NCBI GenBank assembly: GCA_003116975.1
Contig: BGKB01000109.1
Location: forward strand, 124,001 to 188,000
Origin: Aurantiochytrium sp. KH105
Lineage: Eukaryota > Sar > Bigyra > Thraustochytrida > Thraustochytriidae
Direction: 5' to 3'
Length of the DNA: 64,000 bases
Shown here: one piece after another, positions 1 to 10,164 of the stretch
How the letters are laid out: each line of letters begins with the position of its first letter
Position numbering within the stretch: position 1 is the first letter of the stretch
The notes under the pieces: model-generated
What the model was told of the DNA's origin: nothing
Database searches by the model: none
Seen by the model: only the letters and a program-made list of their open reading frames with translations
Program-made: the position numbers and the translations under genes

Positions 1-1
1 T

Positions 2-3000
2 CCACCGCTCCAGACCGAGGCTGACGCGGCGGATAAAAGAGCGATCCAAGGCGGCCTGTCGTCGGCTGCTCCAAGGCAAGGCCGGAAGAGTCCTCGAAAG
101 GCCATCATAAAACAAAGCCAGAATACCGTCGACACCAAGGGTGCAGGGCCAGGAGTTCGATCTACAGCAGTAGCAGCCACAGCAACAATCCACGGGGCTC
201 TCGACGCTGACGACAGTGATGGGTCTCGCGGAGATCCATCCATGACACAGCTTGAAGAGACATTGGAGTCGCTCAAATTCGCGCGACCACGAAAGAGCGT
301 CTTCCTCGAGATCTTGCAGAGCCCTCGCCGACTCGATGATCTTTCTGAACGAGCCAATGAGCATGTCGTTTCTCAGATCGAAATCATTAAAAGTGTTCAG
401 CAGGCGGGAATGTATCCCGAACCCGTTGCTGTTTTCAAAGAGGACACCGACCGAGACGAATCCAAACTTGATCTCTCCCACCGAGGCCTTGGTGACGATA
501 AACTCGTGGCTGCTACCAAAGTGGCCGTGCGTGGTCGGAATCTCGCCATGCTCGACTTGTCGGAAAATCGACTCTCCGACAACGGAGGGGCTTCTATTTT
601 TGGCAGCATTGCTTCTGAAACGGATCCCGAAGCAATAAAGATTGCAAAGCCGCTCACGCTCGTTCTTGCACGAAATGCACTGGGTGCTCGGTCCTGCGAC
701 GCACTCGCCTCGCTTCTGCGCCCCTCATCGCACCGCATCTGTGAGCTTAACCTGTCTCGAAACAAGCTCGATTCTCGATGCATGGCAGCGCTCTCAGCAG
801 CGCTTGCCGAGGACAGTACGCTGAAGCGTCTCGACGTCTCGTACAATCCTCTTGGCCCCGCGGGCGTGTCGCAATTGGCAAATGCACTCGTGCGGAACAA
901 GACGCTCCGCGTTCTTTCGGTCGCATGGACACAAGCAGGTGCCATCGGAGCGCTCGCAATACTAAGTGCCATCCACCGCAACGATAAACTTGACCTCGAG
1001 AGTCTTGATTTGAGCCGCAACGCCATCGGTCGCGCGCTCTCATCGGATCTCTTGAACCTGCCTGCAGCTACCCCAGGGGACGTCGTCGGGACTCTCTGCA
1101 AGCTCCTGGAGACGGTGTCTCAAGGCAACGGAGCGCACTCGTCAACTGCAACACTCAAATCGAGCTCTTCGAATGCCATGCTTCGTCGGAAAAGGAGCGA
1201 GGCATCGCTTGGGTCCAACCGAGGAACTATTCGCCACCAGACGAGCGTCAGAAAGAGGGGACTCGTTCATCTCAATCTCGGTCATAATCTGATCCCCGCG
1301 GCAGCATGTCAGCGCATTGCGGAGAGCCTCGCGGTGAATCGCACACTTGTAGGTATACACTTTGACGGCAATGCGGGCTTCGTGGACGCGATGGGAAAAC
1401 TACATTTTGCGTCAAAGGGAAAGCAGGAAAAAGAAGACCCAATCGCAAATTCCCCAGGACCATCTCACTCGATGCTAAGCGAGAGCGATGCAAGTGAGGA
1501 CATGTGCGCGACAATACATCAGACAGAAGGACTGTCTGTGCGGACGCGCTTTGAAATGATAGCCGCCGCTTGGACCCCGCACGCGACATGCTGGGTATGT
1601 GCTGGTTTTCTTCCAAAACGCTTTGCCATATGTGCTAAAAAGTCTGCACGTGTTCTACTGCACACGCACTTTGACTATCCGCCCTGGGCAGGCTGTCCCA
1701 TGACGGAATTTAAGATCGCAGACTCGTGCAAGCCTACTGACAGTAGTGATGACGATTTACTCGACCCAACGTTAACAAACAAGGTCGACCATATTGCCGC
1801 AGCAGCCATGCGCCTCGGAGAGAACCTTTTCGATATGGCTGAATTTGTCGTCAATCGCGTGTGTCCGCCTGGCGAAGTAGCCTTCTTCTTTACTGTTGAT
1901 GGAGTTCCCACAGTTAGCGACCTCGAACAACAGACGCCGTGGGCTCTGGTAAGCGCGCGCGACCGCGTCAATCCGCCACGTCGATCGGACGTAAAGGACT
2001 TTATCGTGAACGTGGCGACAATTGAAGCACGGCAGACGCTTGCACGGATCGACCTGGGCAATCGACGAGACCCACTCGATGTCGATGCAAGTTTTCGCGT
2101 GGCTCATTCGCCATCAACATGGGCACTCGAAGCAGAAATTCAGAGTATGTCATCATGCAGAGACATGGTTGGACTCAGAAACATCAACAATAACAACAAC
2201 AACAACCAGAGCAACTCGGTTCACGATCACTATGACCCGTTCAAGATTCTTTTACCGGGCTCTCGTCGGGAATTCTGGACGCGGTCACCGCCGCGCAATC
2301 TTGAGCTGGTTTCACCGCCTCTCGAAGAACATTTGAAGACTGGGCCTGACGACATTGGTTCTCGCGCAGGACCATCTTGGGTGGGAACACGTTTAGATGC
2401 CCACTTTCGAGCACAATTCAGTGCGGATTCCCGAGCAGTTCTTTTCCAAGGCGATTGGATTGCGAGTGAGATTGACGCCCTCATTTCATCTCGTGTCGAA
2501 CAGGAGCGAACGCGCGCGCTGCTTGAGGAGTCATACGAACATCTTTGCAACGTCTTTGCGGTCTATTCAACCTTGGACTGCGCAAGTTCTCTGCCTCGCT
2601 CCGCCTGCCTGCTTAGTGTTGATGGGGCCATGACTATGTATGAACACATTACAAGGGGAGGTGGCATTGAGAAATATCAACTTTGTTCCTGGACGCAAGC
2701 TGAGCAGACGTATGAGACCGTTCTAAAAGAGCAGTTGCAGCGGTACCAAAATCAGCAACGCAAGCGTAAGATTACACTTGCACGGCAGTCCACCGCAGGG
2801 ACCCTCGTTGAAGGCTCTGCAGACAAGCACGAGCCGCCTCAGGTCTGGGGCCTGACGCGCGCCAAATTCTTGACCTTCCTGCTGAAATTAGCGCTCGTGA
2901 GTGTTGGAGAAAAAGCAGTTCACGAAAGTATAGCTCTCTCCATTCTGTTGGATCGGTTTGTATTTCCTCGAGCACAGCGGTTTGACCGAGAAGGCTACCT

Positions 3001-3637
3001 TCGAGCGCGTTTGCAAGACAAACCAGTGCACGAAGTCTTTGGGCGCAACATTCCGACGTTGCTTCGACTATACGCAAGCAACGCCGGCACACATCAGACG
3101 GGATTTGAGATGGCATGGATGTCGATTGGCGAGTGGCTTCGAAATCTCAACCTCGCAGGCCTCTTGACAGCAAGAGCCGCTGCAAAGACATTCGAAGCAC
3201 GAAATTCTAGAAGTGTGTCAACGCAGCCTGCTGATGCACCCTCTAAGCCATCTACGTATCCTGGTGAAAAGGCAACCCGCTCGGCGCAGTCGTCCCCGCC
3301 TCCGCACAACGTCGTGGAAGGCAATGTCAGTGTAGACAGAGCAATTGCCGTATTATTCTTTTCTGCGTGTATTCCGTGGAGCTCGCAAGACGAGCCGTCG
3401 CACAGTCGATACTTCAAGATGGATTTCCCATCGTATCTGCTCGCCATGAGCTGCGTTGTTGCTCTTGCAGTTGATCGATCAAGTTTGGACGACTTTTTCG
3501 TCACAGGCGCAACTTGCGAAGCGGCGCAGATGCGGCGTGCTAGTCTACTGAAGCATCGTATTTCTACGCCAGCGCATGGATCTGCAAGGCGCATTTCGAC
3601 CCAGCTAATTCTCCGTCGAATTAGCAAAGCAGCCTGA
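2..3637 (+). CDS. LRR (ribonuclease-inhibitor type) protein, 5' end outside window
   Basis: The frame is open from base 2 to the stop at 3637 with no stop upstream of the ATG at 242, so the gene probably begins left of the window; ATG 242 (1131 residues) is only the first methionine inside it. Counting from that ATG, roughly residues 75-370 carry leucine-rich repeats of the RI/NLRC kind, for example LDLSENRLSDNGG, LNLSRNKLDSRCMAALSAAL, LDLSRNAIG and LNLGHNLIPAAACQRIAESL. A short poly-Asn run (about residues 638-644) and a long repeat-free C-terminal half follow, with helical, weakly EF-hand-like stretches. Proteins with N-terminal LRRs and such tails are common in flagellated stramenopiles, where some are axonemal; that role is only an inference here. 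An AATAAA lies 17 bases after the stop. Function is not known. Confidence 0.85.
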   Translation, partial: PPLQTEADAADKRAIQGGLSSAAPRQGRKSPRKAIIKQSQNTVDTKGAGPGVRSTAVAATATIHGALDADDSDGSRGDPSMTQLEETLESLKFARPRKSVFLEILQSPRRLDDLSERANEHVVSQIEIIKSVQQAGMYPEPVAVFKEDTDRDESKLDLSHRGLGDDKLVAATKVAVRGRNLAMLDLSENRLSDNGGASIFGSIASETDPEAIKIAKPLTLVLARNALGARSCDALASLLRPSSHRICELNLSRNKLDSRCMAALSAALAEDSTLKRLDVSYNPLGPAGVSQLANALVRNKTLRVLSVAWTQAGAIGALAILSAIHRNDKLDLESLDLSRNAIGRALSSDLLNLPAATPGDVVGTLCKLLETVSQGNGAHSSTATLKSSSSNAMLRRKRSEASLGSNRGTIRHQTSVRKRGLVHLNLGHNLIPAAACQRIAESLAVNRTLVGIHFDGNAGFVDAMGKLHFASKGKQEKEDPIANSPGPSHSMLSESDASEDMCATIHQTEGLSVRTRFEMIAAAWTPHATCWVCAGFLPKRFAICAKKSARVLLHTHFDYPPWAGCPMTEFKIADSCKPTDSSDDDLLDPTLTNKVDHIAAAAMRLGENLFDMAEFVVNRVCPPGEVAFFFTVDGVPTVSDLEQQTPWALVSARDRVNPPRRSDVKDFIVNVATIEARQTLARIDLGNRRDPLDVDASFRVAHSPSTWALEAEIQSMSSCRDMVGLRNINNNNNNNQSNSVHDHYDPFKILLPGSRREFWTRSPPRNLELVSPPLEEHLKTGPDDIGSRAGPSWVGTRLDAHFRAQFSADSRAVLFQGDWIASEIDALISSRVEQERTRALLEESYEHLCNVFAVYSTLDCASSLPRSACLLSVDGAMTMYEHITRGGGIEKYQLCSWTQAEQTYETVLKEQLQRYQNQQRKRKITLARQSTAGTLVEGSADKHEPPQVWGLTRAKFLTFLLKLALVSVGEKAVHESIALSILLDRFVFPRAQRFDREGYLRARLQDKPVHEVFGRNIPTLLRLYASNAGTHQTGFEMAWMSIGEWLRNLNLAGLLTARAAAKTFEARNSRSVSTQPADAPSKPSTYPGEKATRSAQSSPPPHNVVEGNVSVDRAIAVLFFSACIPWSSQDEPSHSRYFKMDFPSYLLAMSCVVALAVDRSSLDDFFVTGATCEAAQMRRASLLKHRISTPAHGSARRISTQLILRRISKAA

Positions 3638-3653
3638 AAAAAAAACAGATCAA

Positions 3654-3659
3654 AATAAA
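3654..3659 (+). terminator. Putative polyadenylation signal AATAAA of the LRR gene
   Basis: The canonical hexamer lies 17 bases after the stop codon in an A-rich stretch. It is the obvious candidate for 3' end formation, but no transcript evidence is available. Confidence 0.4.
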
Positions 3660-4990
3660 CGAGAACAAAGAGAGTTATTTCACAGTTCACTGTGATTACA
3701 CTGATTTGCTTGTGTCCCGAAGCGGTTCGCAACTTTTTCCTTCCTTCCTTCGTTCCTTTTTTCATTCATTTTCCTATTCCGCCCGCAACGCCCTCCTCTG
3801 CGCCTAGGCCTAGTGCTTGCTCACGTAATGAGTGAGTGCTCCTCGATCAAACCGGTCTTCTCTCCCTCACCCTCACCCGACTTGTTGGTGTGCAACAGTC
3901 ACCAGGGTCATGGGTTGCTTATTATACCGTCCCATTGTAGCCGCAACCTCTGAGGACGTCCGGTAGAGACATTTTGACCCCACCTTTCCGCATAATTTCT
4001 ACTGCCACTTTCGTGCTCCAGTGCAGCCTAGACTGAGACAAAAAAACTACAGAGGAGACGCAGGCCATGCGTCGCACCGCGGCGGGGCACCGCAAAGGGT
4101 CTCGCTGGCCATTCCAATTTTCCGATGTGGGAGAGAGGGGAGAGGGGAGAGGGGAATCGATGAGCTGGCGGCAAAAGCAACAACAAGAAGCAGAAGGCCA
4201 AGCGAAAAGACGATGGAGGACGCAGAGCGAGGCTCCAGGGGCAAACGCGCGCGAAGACGAAGAAGAGGAGCGACGATGGCGCCGCGGCCGCGCGATTCTC
4301 GAATTCCTTCTGGCGCCGTGGCGACGGAGCTCGAGCGCGACGCGAGCGTCGTCTCTGTAGTAAGTACTACCTCGAGCGGGCCGACGAGGCCAGACCAGGC
4401 CAGGCCATGCAGGTCGGTGTCCAAAACAGAAAAGTAGAAAAGCAGAAGCAGCGAAGCAACGAAGCAATCGGAGCGAGCGTGCTGGCGTCAAAAGAACAGA
4501 GCAACAGGGAGATAGCAAGCAAACGCGGTTTGGCCTGAGTCTTGGAGACTTGCGCAGCGCGCGGCGCGGCGCAGCAGAGGGGCGTGCGCAGCGCAGCGCG
4601 GCGCACAGCATAGCACGGCACCGCTGTGCAACGGGCTGGAGAGCTTGTCTCCGCCGTCGTTGCACAAAGAGCGGAGGCGTCGGAGATAGATTGGCCGTGT
4701 CTGCCTCCCTCGGCTGCTGCGACAAACGGACGAGCTGCTTTGGGACACGAAGCGCGCGACGGGCGAGGACGCTGACGAGAGCTCCTCGAGGGAGGGACTC
4801 CATTGTTTAAGGAGGCGCTAGATACTCTGCCTTACGAGAGAAAAGAATAAGGGCACTGCCGCTCCGTGCCGAGAGGCGGAGTACGAGAAGAGGCCGCCAA
4901 GACCCCCCTCGTTTCGTTGGCGGAACCTTGCTCGTGCGCGCTCCATTCTCTCGAGTGAACACGGTGCAGTCACCTGCGTGTAACGTGAGA
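3660..4990. other. Intergenic region and probable promoter of the KH gene
   Basis: About 1.3 kb separates the LRR stop from the KH ATG. It contains a pyrimidine-rich patch (3735-3775), a (GAGGG)-like run near 4131-4155 and very GC-rich sequence between 4240 and 4780. Overlapping frames on both strands here are arginine- and serine-rich and read like shadows of GC-rich DNA, so no gene is called. Confidence 0.5.
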
Positions 4991-6574
4991 ATGAACTCAA
5001 GCGCGGAGCCATTCACCTTAGCGCACGATGCTCGACATCAGCTCCATCATCACCATGTGCAATCGTCCGTTGCTTCAACCAGCTTTTCTACTGCACCGAC
5101 GCCCACACATGGGATGCACAGGCCCGAAGATGGCCCTTCCGGCTCTCAGAGCAACAATGGACGAGGCAGCGGTGGTGGAGGTGCGGTTTGGGGCCTCTCA
5201 TTGCCTGGCACGTTTGTCCAGTCGGACGACTTTGGCGAAGCACTCGACTTTATCATGCGGTGCAAAGATAACGACGGCGCCGCGGCCGAAAGTTTTCTGC
5301 GAGGCACCCTCCGACTCCTCCGGCAGCGATTGAACCTCGATGACGAGGACGCTGAAGATGAAGAAAACGGAAATCGCGAGTTTGACGCCTTCATTGGCGA
5401 CGACTCGGACGACAAGCAGACGACGCTTGTCCTTTTAGTTCCAGGTCAATCCCACATCATTGGACACTTGATTGGCAAATCTGGATCGGAAATCACAAAG
5501 CTGGAGGCTGAAGCCAACGTTTCGATTCGCGTGGAGAGCAAGAGCAAGATGCCGCTCGGATCATCGGAGCGACGGATATTCATTGTCGGCTCTGTGGCAA
5601 ACTCCGTGTACACGCAGCAGCGAATTACGCAGCGGATCCACGAGAAGCTCCGTGAGGAAGGAGTGAAGCAAGAACTGATCAAGATTGTCATTCCTCACGA
5701 GAGCGTCCCGCACCTTATTGGCAAGGGTGGATCCAGCATTAAGCGACTGCAAGAACTCTCGCATGCGCGCATCCAGGTCGAGCAAGAAACCTCCGTGGTC
5801 CCCGGGACGATTGGGCGGTCTGTGACGATTCAGGGGACACAGTACGAGCGATCTCTTGCACAGTACCTTGTCTCGCGGCAAATGACGGAGAATCGATCGA
5901 CGCCCAAAGATTGGCAGGGCGGGCTTCCTCAAGTCCAGCCGCAGCACCAGCTCGGTGGTCCCTTTCCTCTTCGAGGGAGCGGGAATCTCATTCTTGAAGA
6001 CCTCGTACCGGGCGTGCCCCCAATTCCTGGGCTCAATCCTCCTTCTGCTCCTGGATCACAGAGCATTGGGTCTGGAGCGAATGGATATTACACCGGATCG
6101 CAAGGCGTCGGATTGGGTGGTAGCGGCGGTGACTCGGACAGCGTGTCTAGTCAGGGCTACGTGGACCCAGATCTCGGCTGGAACAGCAGCAAGATTGAGG
6201 AGGTCGCCTCCCAAGCGGGCATGGGGGCGTCCGGCATGAGGAATTCGCTCGGCGCAGCAACGTATATGGAGGGCGGCACGGGAGGCGAGGCATATCATTC
6301 TACAGCGCAACAGTATGAGCGACTCGTCCCGAATGGCGCAGTTGCTCATCTAATTGGGCGGAACGGATCCGTAATTTCGGACATTCAGAAGAAGTCCGGA
6401 ACGCGTATTAGTTTTTCCAAGAACCCTGGCCCACGGGCCGCAGAGGTGGGTATGGGTATGGGTCACTACCAAAAGGTGACCATCATCGGCACGCCATATG
6501 CGATCCAGCTGGCACAGAGTATCATCTCCAAGAAAATCATCGAGCACGTGGGCGAAGACTTTGAACGTCTCTGA
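4991..6574 (+). CDS. Triple KH-domain RNA-binding protein
   Basis: A 527-residue protein from ATG 4991; the open frame extends to 4928 but only with a TTG, so the ATG is preferred. Three type-I KH domains are visible, each with its GxxG loop: KH1 about residues 145-205 (LIGKSGSEITKLE), KH2 about 228-290 (LIGKGGSSIKRLQ), KH3 about 440-515 (LIGRNGSVISDIQ). The layout of two adjacent KHs, a long Gly/Ser/Pro linker and a C-terminal KH matches PCBP/hnRNP K and plant KH proteins, which bind single-stranded C- or U-rich RNA and act in splicing, mRNA stability or translation. Low-complexity His (about 18-22) and Gly runs lie near the N-terminus. Orthology to a particular named protein is not assigned. 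Confidence 0.92.
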   Translation: MNSSAEPFTLAHDARHQLHHHHVQSSVASTSFSTAPTPTHGMHRPEDGPSGSQSNNGRGSGGGGAVWGLSLPGTFVQSDDFGEALDFIMRCKDNDGAAAESFLRGTLRLLRQRLNLDDEDAEDEENGNREFDAFIGDDSDDKQTTLVLLVPGQSHIIGHLIGKSGSEITKLEAEANVSIRVESKSKMPLGSSERRIFIVGSVANSVYTQQRITQRIHEKLREEGVKQELIKIVIPHESVPHLIGKGGSSIKRLQELSHARIQVEQETSVVPGTIGRSVTIQGTQYERSLAQYLVSRQMTENRSTPKDWQGGLPQVQPQHQLGGPFPLRGSGNLILEDLVPGVPPIPGLNPPSAPGSQSIGSGANGYYTGSQGVGLGGSGGDSDSVSSQGYVDPDLGWNSSKIEEVASQAGMGASGMRNSLGAATYMEGGTGGEAYHSTAQQYERLVPNGAVAHLIGRNGSVISDIQKKSGTRISFSKNPGPRAAEVGMGMGHYQKVTIIGTPYAIQLAQSIISKKIIEHVGEDFERL

Positions 6575-7114
6575 CGAGATCAGATGAGGCGTACCTACTT
6601 CGCGAGGCAAGGCACCTGGAACTGAGCACGGTAAAGGAACACAGGACACACCCGAACATGAGAACGAAAGAACGAACAAACGGATGCATGATTGATTAAA
6701 TTTTACGTGATGGAGGAGGAAGGAGGTGTCTTGGTCTTGCTGGTACAGAAAATTCATTTGTGCTCGTGGATTGGCAATCTTCGTAAAGAGGGCAAGAAAT
6801 CAATCTATCTCTCTTGTTTTTGTGCAAACTTGCACGGTGTTCGACCAGCGAAATCTATGATGTACACTGCTCGAAGGCGAGCCGTCGGTGGAAGAAGCAG
6901 GAATATCGAACGCGGAGAGAGAGCTCCGAGAGTTCTTTGATGTGCGAGAAAAGAGAGCAAAAGTCGGCGCGCGCGGTCTCCAGTGGTACAACAGAGAGAA
7001 ATTGACCGCGACGCAAATTTACCTCTTGCTCCACAACGTAGGGGCTGCGTTCTGAAAGAAGAAAAAAAGGGGAGGAAGAGAGCGAACGAGCGAGAGAGAG
7101 AGGGTGTTCGAGCA
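6575..7114. other. Convergent 3' intergenic region
   Basis: 540 bp between the stops of the KH gene (+) and the SAS6-like gene (-). It is AT-richer than coding DNA and has a purine-rich patch around 7058-7105. Small frames on both strands show no protein character. Confidence 0.5.
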
Positions 7115-7897
7115 TCATTTACGCAAGTGAGCCGAGGAAGCGTGGCCGTTTGCGTTGGAACCACGACGGATTTGCAAAAGAAGCGATGGGTTTTTGAGCT
7201 TGACCAGAGAATTGACATCGGATAATCGAGCTTGCATTAGCGCAAGACGCGATTTCATAGCGTTGTAGCGGTAAGCGATGTGCTGACGAACGAGGTCCTC
7301 GCTAGAGCGCGTAAAGTCGCACGTGAGGAGCTCGACAAATTTGTACTCCATGTTTTTGATGAAATCGAGGCGGGAAGGTCCGTCCTCTTGGAGAACAAAG
7401 ATTGCGAGATGCGTATTGGGCTCCTTGATGCAGCTGTTGAGCATTCTGGTGAGTACCTTGGTATAGTCCTCGAATTCAACCATGAGCTTTTGCTGTTCTT
7501 GCATGATGCGGAAACCAGCCTCGTCGACGATGTGCGTGTAGTGAAAGAAGAGGTCGGTTTCGCTGCTGAGCTCGATGCGAAGGGCTTCTGGATCGTTGTC
7601 TGAACCAAGAGCAAGAACCTTGACCTTGATGGCTTCCAGGGTACCAACATCTTGTGGCCCATCCCTCGTTTCCTGGTAGCGGAGTTCAAGCGGAACTTCG
7701 CGATCGAATACGCAGCGCCAGCCTCCCTGAAGGCTGGGATCCATGGCCTCGATGGCGGAGAAGTCGAAATGAGTCAGAGCAGGGCCGGCTTCGCTCGCTG
7801 CCGCGCGCGGGCTGCCTGCAGCGGACCGGCACGAGATGGTCGCATTTCCCTTTCGACCACTCGAGATAGACCTTGGCGACGAGAAGCTGGCGTCCAT
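7115..7897 (-). CDS. SAS6L: SAS6-like protein (SAS6L), flagellar base/basal-body head domain only
   Basis: A 260-residue protein from the ATG at 7897; the frame runs on upstream to 8338 but that part is low-complexity Arg-rich sequence. Residues about 65-215 match the SAS-6 N-terminal globular domain, including the PISA-like core (LRIELSSETDLFFHYTHIVD) followed by the predicted helical pair and strand (QQKLMVEFEDYTKVLTRML, then LAIFVLQED). Full SAS-6 carries a long coiled coil after this domain and builds the centriole cartwheel. Here the protein ends about 45 residues after the head domain, the architecture of SAS6L, which in trypanosomes and apicomplexans sits at the flagellum base or apical complex. 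The zoospore flagella of thraustochytrids give it an obvious location. Convergent with the KH gene. Confidence 0.82.
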   Translation of the reverse strand: MDASFSSPRSISSGRKGNATISCRSAAGSPRAAASEAGPALTHFDFSAIEAMDPSLQGGWRCVFDREVPLELRYQETRDGPQDVGTLEAIKVKVLALGSDNDPEALRIELSSETDLFFHYTHIVDEAGFRIMQEQQKLMVEFEDYTKVLTRMLNSCIKEPNTHLAIFVLQEDGPSRLDFIKNMEYKFVELLTCDFTRSSEDLVRQHIAYRYNAMKSRLALMQARLSDVNSLVKLKNPSLLLQIRRGSNANGHASSAHLRK

Positions 7898-8493
7898 CTT
7901 CTTTCTTGGTCGCGTCCTTGTTTCGCTTTCTTGTTCTTGTTCTTCTTCGCCTCTACGCGCGCGAACAAGACGCGACGCGACGCTACGCGCGATGAGGCGC
8001 CCGCGGCCTTGTGCGACTTGGCTCTGCGAGCTTCGTGCTGCGAGCGGCACTGCTGATCGCCGCGCCGCGCCGCGCTGTTCGCGCCGGGTCCGCGCTGTGA
8101 AAGACGGTTTTGCTACCCCATAAATAAATAACATGTGTATGGTAATCAAATGGTCCATTTTATCGGTTACGTTTTTTTTGTCTTGTTTTTTCAGTGCAGA
8201 GCCGCTCCTTCTCGGCCCGGCCTGGTTGAAGCCTCCCGGCGCCCTTCTTGTTTGCTGGTCTTTCTTCTCGCGGTTGTGGGGTGCAACGTGGCCTCTTCTA
8301 CCTACCGATGAGAGAAAGGTATTTATCGCATACTCCAAGTACGCCGCATCGTGAGGAATAAAGTTGCAAGGCTAACGAAATCAAACCAAAAAAGTGTCGG
8401 TGTACACATTGTGCGTAGGTCTCGAGATGGTAAAGATGATGTAAACAGAATCCAAACACAAGCTTTTTCATTCTTTTTATCCCCTCATTTCGA
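7898..8493. other. Intergenic region upstream of SAS6L
   Basis: About 600 bp between the SAS6L ATG and the stop of the next minus-strand gene. The part next to SAS6L (7900-8100) is GC-rich with GCGC-type repeats; the distal part (8105-8490) is AT-richer and likely the 3' UTR of the upstream gene. No gene seen. Confidence 0.45.
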
Positions 8494-10164
8494 CTACTGA
8501 CGCCTGGTACTCGCATCAAAGGTATTTTCTGCATCAGAATCCGCCGAAGCCTGCGTTGCGTCGTCTTGATCTGCAGAATCTTCCACATCATCATCATCAT
8601 CATCAATATCGCTGCCAGGGCTATCAGCAGCCTTCTGCTTTCCAGAGACGGGCTCGTCGATTTTAACATGTACAGACTCGGTAGCGAGAGCAGACCCGAC
8701 CTCTGACTTCGCTTGAATGAACTCATGAGAGGTCTCACCAGATTCACTGTCAACGGGAAGAGCCACAGGTAGAATGACAAAGACCGGCGCCGCCGGATCA
8801 GGCTTGTAGTCATAGATTGCAGCAATGATCCGCCCAATGATCCAAGTAACCAAAGATGCGATGGGTCCGATGAAGAGAACAAGAATGAAAAGGCCAAGGA
8901 GCCAGGTTTGGAAAAGCCATCCTAGGTCCTGTACCGTCCAGTCTAAGATGATTGAAACAACGCAGAACGTTATCGCAAAGGCGAGCGTGAGGACACGAGT
9001 CACAATTTCTGAGACATAGCCAGCATCCGAAAGAGCTTGTCGCATAATGTTGGCAGACAGTTGAAACAAGAGGATTGAGAGCTCACTGAGGAAAAAATCT
9101 GGCCCGAAAAAGGAGAAAAAGTCGGGATTAAGCTCGTATCCTGCTGCTGCATCGTCTTTTCCGAATTGAGAGAGGAACGCGGGCCCGAATCGAGTTGTTG
9201 CCGTCGTGTCACCCTGGTCTGTGTCGACAAGGCCGTCGAAATAGCATGCGTACAACCCAACATGGGAAGGTTGAAAGAGGCAATTAACTCCAAAGGACAT
9301 GATGGTGACGGACAGGACATCCCAAAGTTTGGAAAGTTTGCTGCGACAGCTTTTGTTGCATGCACATGAATTGCAGCACATGTACTTGGAGTGACCCGTC
9401 TCATCAATGTAGCCCAGAAGGTAGAGAATGTATCGGAGACGCCAAGCACTAGTAGAGTGTGTACCGACGGTATTGCCAGGAACTTTGCGCGACTCGATGG
9501 ACCCATACTTGAAGACCTGATAGTCGACGACAGCGCTCACCATGAAGAAGAGGAGACTTATGATGTAGAGCGCGATCATTTGTGGTTTGTCGAAAGGAAC
9601 TTCGTTCTCGTCCGCAACACCTTCGAAGGCGGCAGTCGCCTCACAGCCGGCGCAGGCAAAGGAGCCATAGCGGGATTGATGTGAGTATATCCTTGCGTAC
9701 ATGAGCCAGCCGGCATCGGCGTCGATACAAAGCTGTTGCAACTCGGCGCAAGAGGGGGAGGCGGGCTCCTGGAACACTGAGAAATTCTTGCCATCCAAAT
9801 TAGGACACGCAGGGAGAGCAGAACTTGTAATGAATGTTTCGTTGGAATAGGCAAGCACGGTGTCTGGGCAATCGCTCGCAGGGCAAATGTAGCCGATGCC
9901 GCAGGAGCTGCATTGATATGGCCCACTTTGCGTCGCGCCGCTTGCGAGGACCGTCGCGCCGTCGCGTTGACCCCAGAGACGAAATGTACCAGTACACAAG
10001 GTCTTTGCCTGTTCTGCTGACTCTACCACCGGGCATTCGGGGGTGGGAAGAGAGCTTGCAACCCTTGGCTTTTCGTTGAACTCCCCGGCAGCGGCAGCGA
10101 CGGCGACAAGCATGCCGAGCAACGTAGCACGCGCTCCAAGCTGGGCCCATCGAAGTGCGCCCAT
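8494..10164 (-). CDS. Cysteine-rich multipass membrane protein, paralogue A (unrecognised family)
   Basis: A 556-residue protein from ATG 10164, chosen because it opens directly into a signal peptide (LGMLVAVAAAAG); the longer frame to 10377 adds Arg-rich sequence. The ectodomain (about 30-190) has paired cysteines, notably CSSCGIGYICPASDCPD, SCAELQQLC and CAGC, and N-glycosylation sequons. About five hydrophobic segments follow (about residues 195-450), beginning PQMIALYIISLLFFM and ending VLFIGPIASLVTWIIG. The C-terminal tail is cytosolic by inference, acidic, with a run of six Asp. It shares order, spacing and motifs (CSSCGIGY.CP, QVFKYGS, YACYFDG, GPxxSxVTW) with the gene just upstream, so the two are tandem duplicates. 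I do not recognise the family; a surface sensor or channel-like role is speculation. Confidence 0.88.
   Translation of the reverse strand: MGALRWAQLGARATLLGMLVAVAAAAGEFNEKPRVASSLPTPECPVVESAEQAKTLCTGTFRLWGQRDGATVLASGATQSGPYQCSSCGIGYICPASDCPDTVLAYSNETFITSSALPACPNLDGKNFSVFQEPASPSCAELQQLCIDADAGWLMYARIYSHQSRYGSFACAGCEATAAFEGVADENEVPFDKPQMIALYIISLLFFMVSAVVDYQVFKYGSIESRKVPGNTVGTHSTSAWRLRYILYLLGYIDETGHSKYMCCNSCACNKSCRSKLSKLWDVLSVTIMSFGVNCLFQPSHVGLYACYFDGLVDTDQGDTTATTRFGPAFLSQFGKDDAAAGYELNPDFFSFFGPDFFLSELSILLFQLSANIMRQALSDAGYVSEIVTRVLTLAFAITFCVVSIILDWTVQDLGWLFQTWLLGLFILVLFIGPIASLVTWIIGRIIAAIYDYKPDPAAPVFVILPVALPVDSESGETSHEFIQAKSEVGSALATESVHVKIDEPVSGKQKAADSPGSDIDDDDDDVEDSADQDDATQASADSDAENTFDASTRRQ

Noticed and set aside
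3922-4803. 293-codon minus-strand frame upstream of the KH gene
   Set aside because: Arg/Ser/Leu-rich shadow in GC-rich DNA with competing frames on the other strand.
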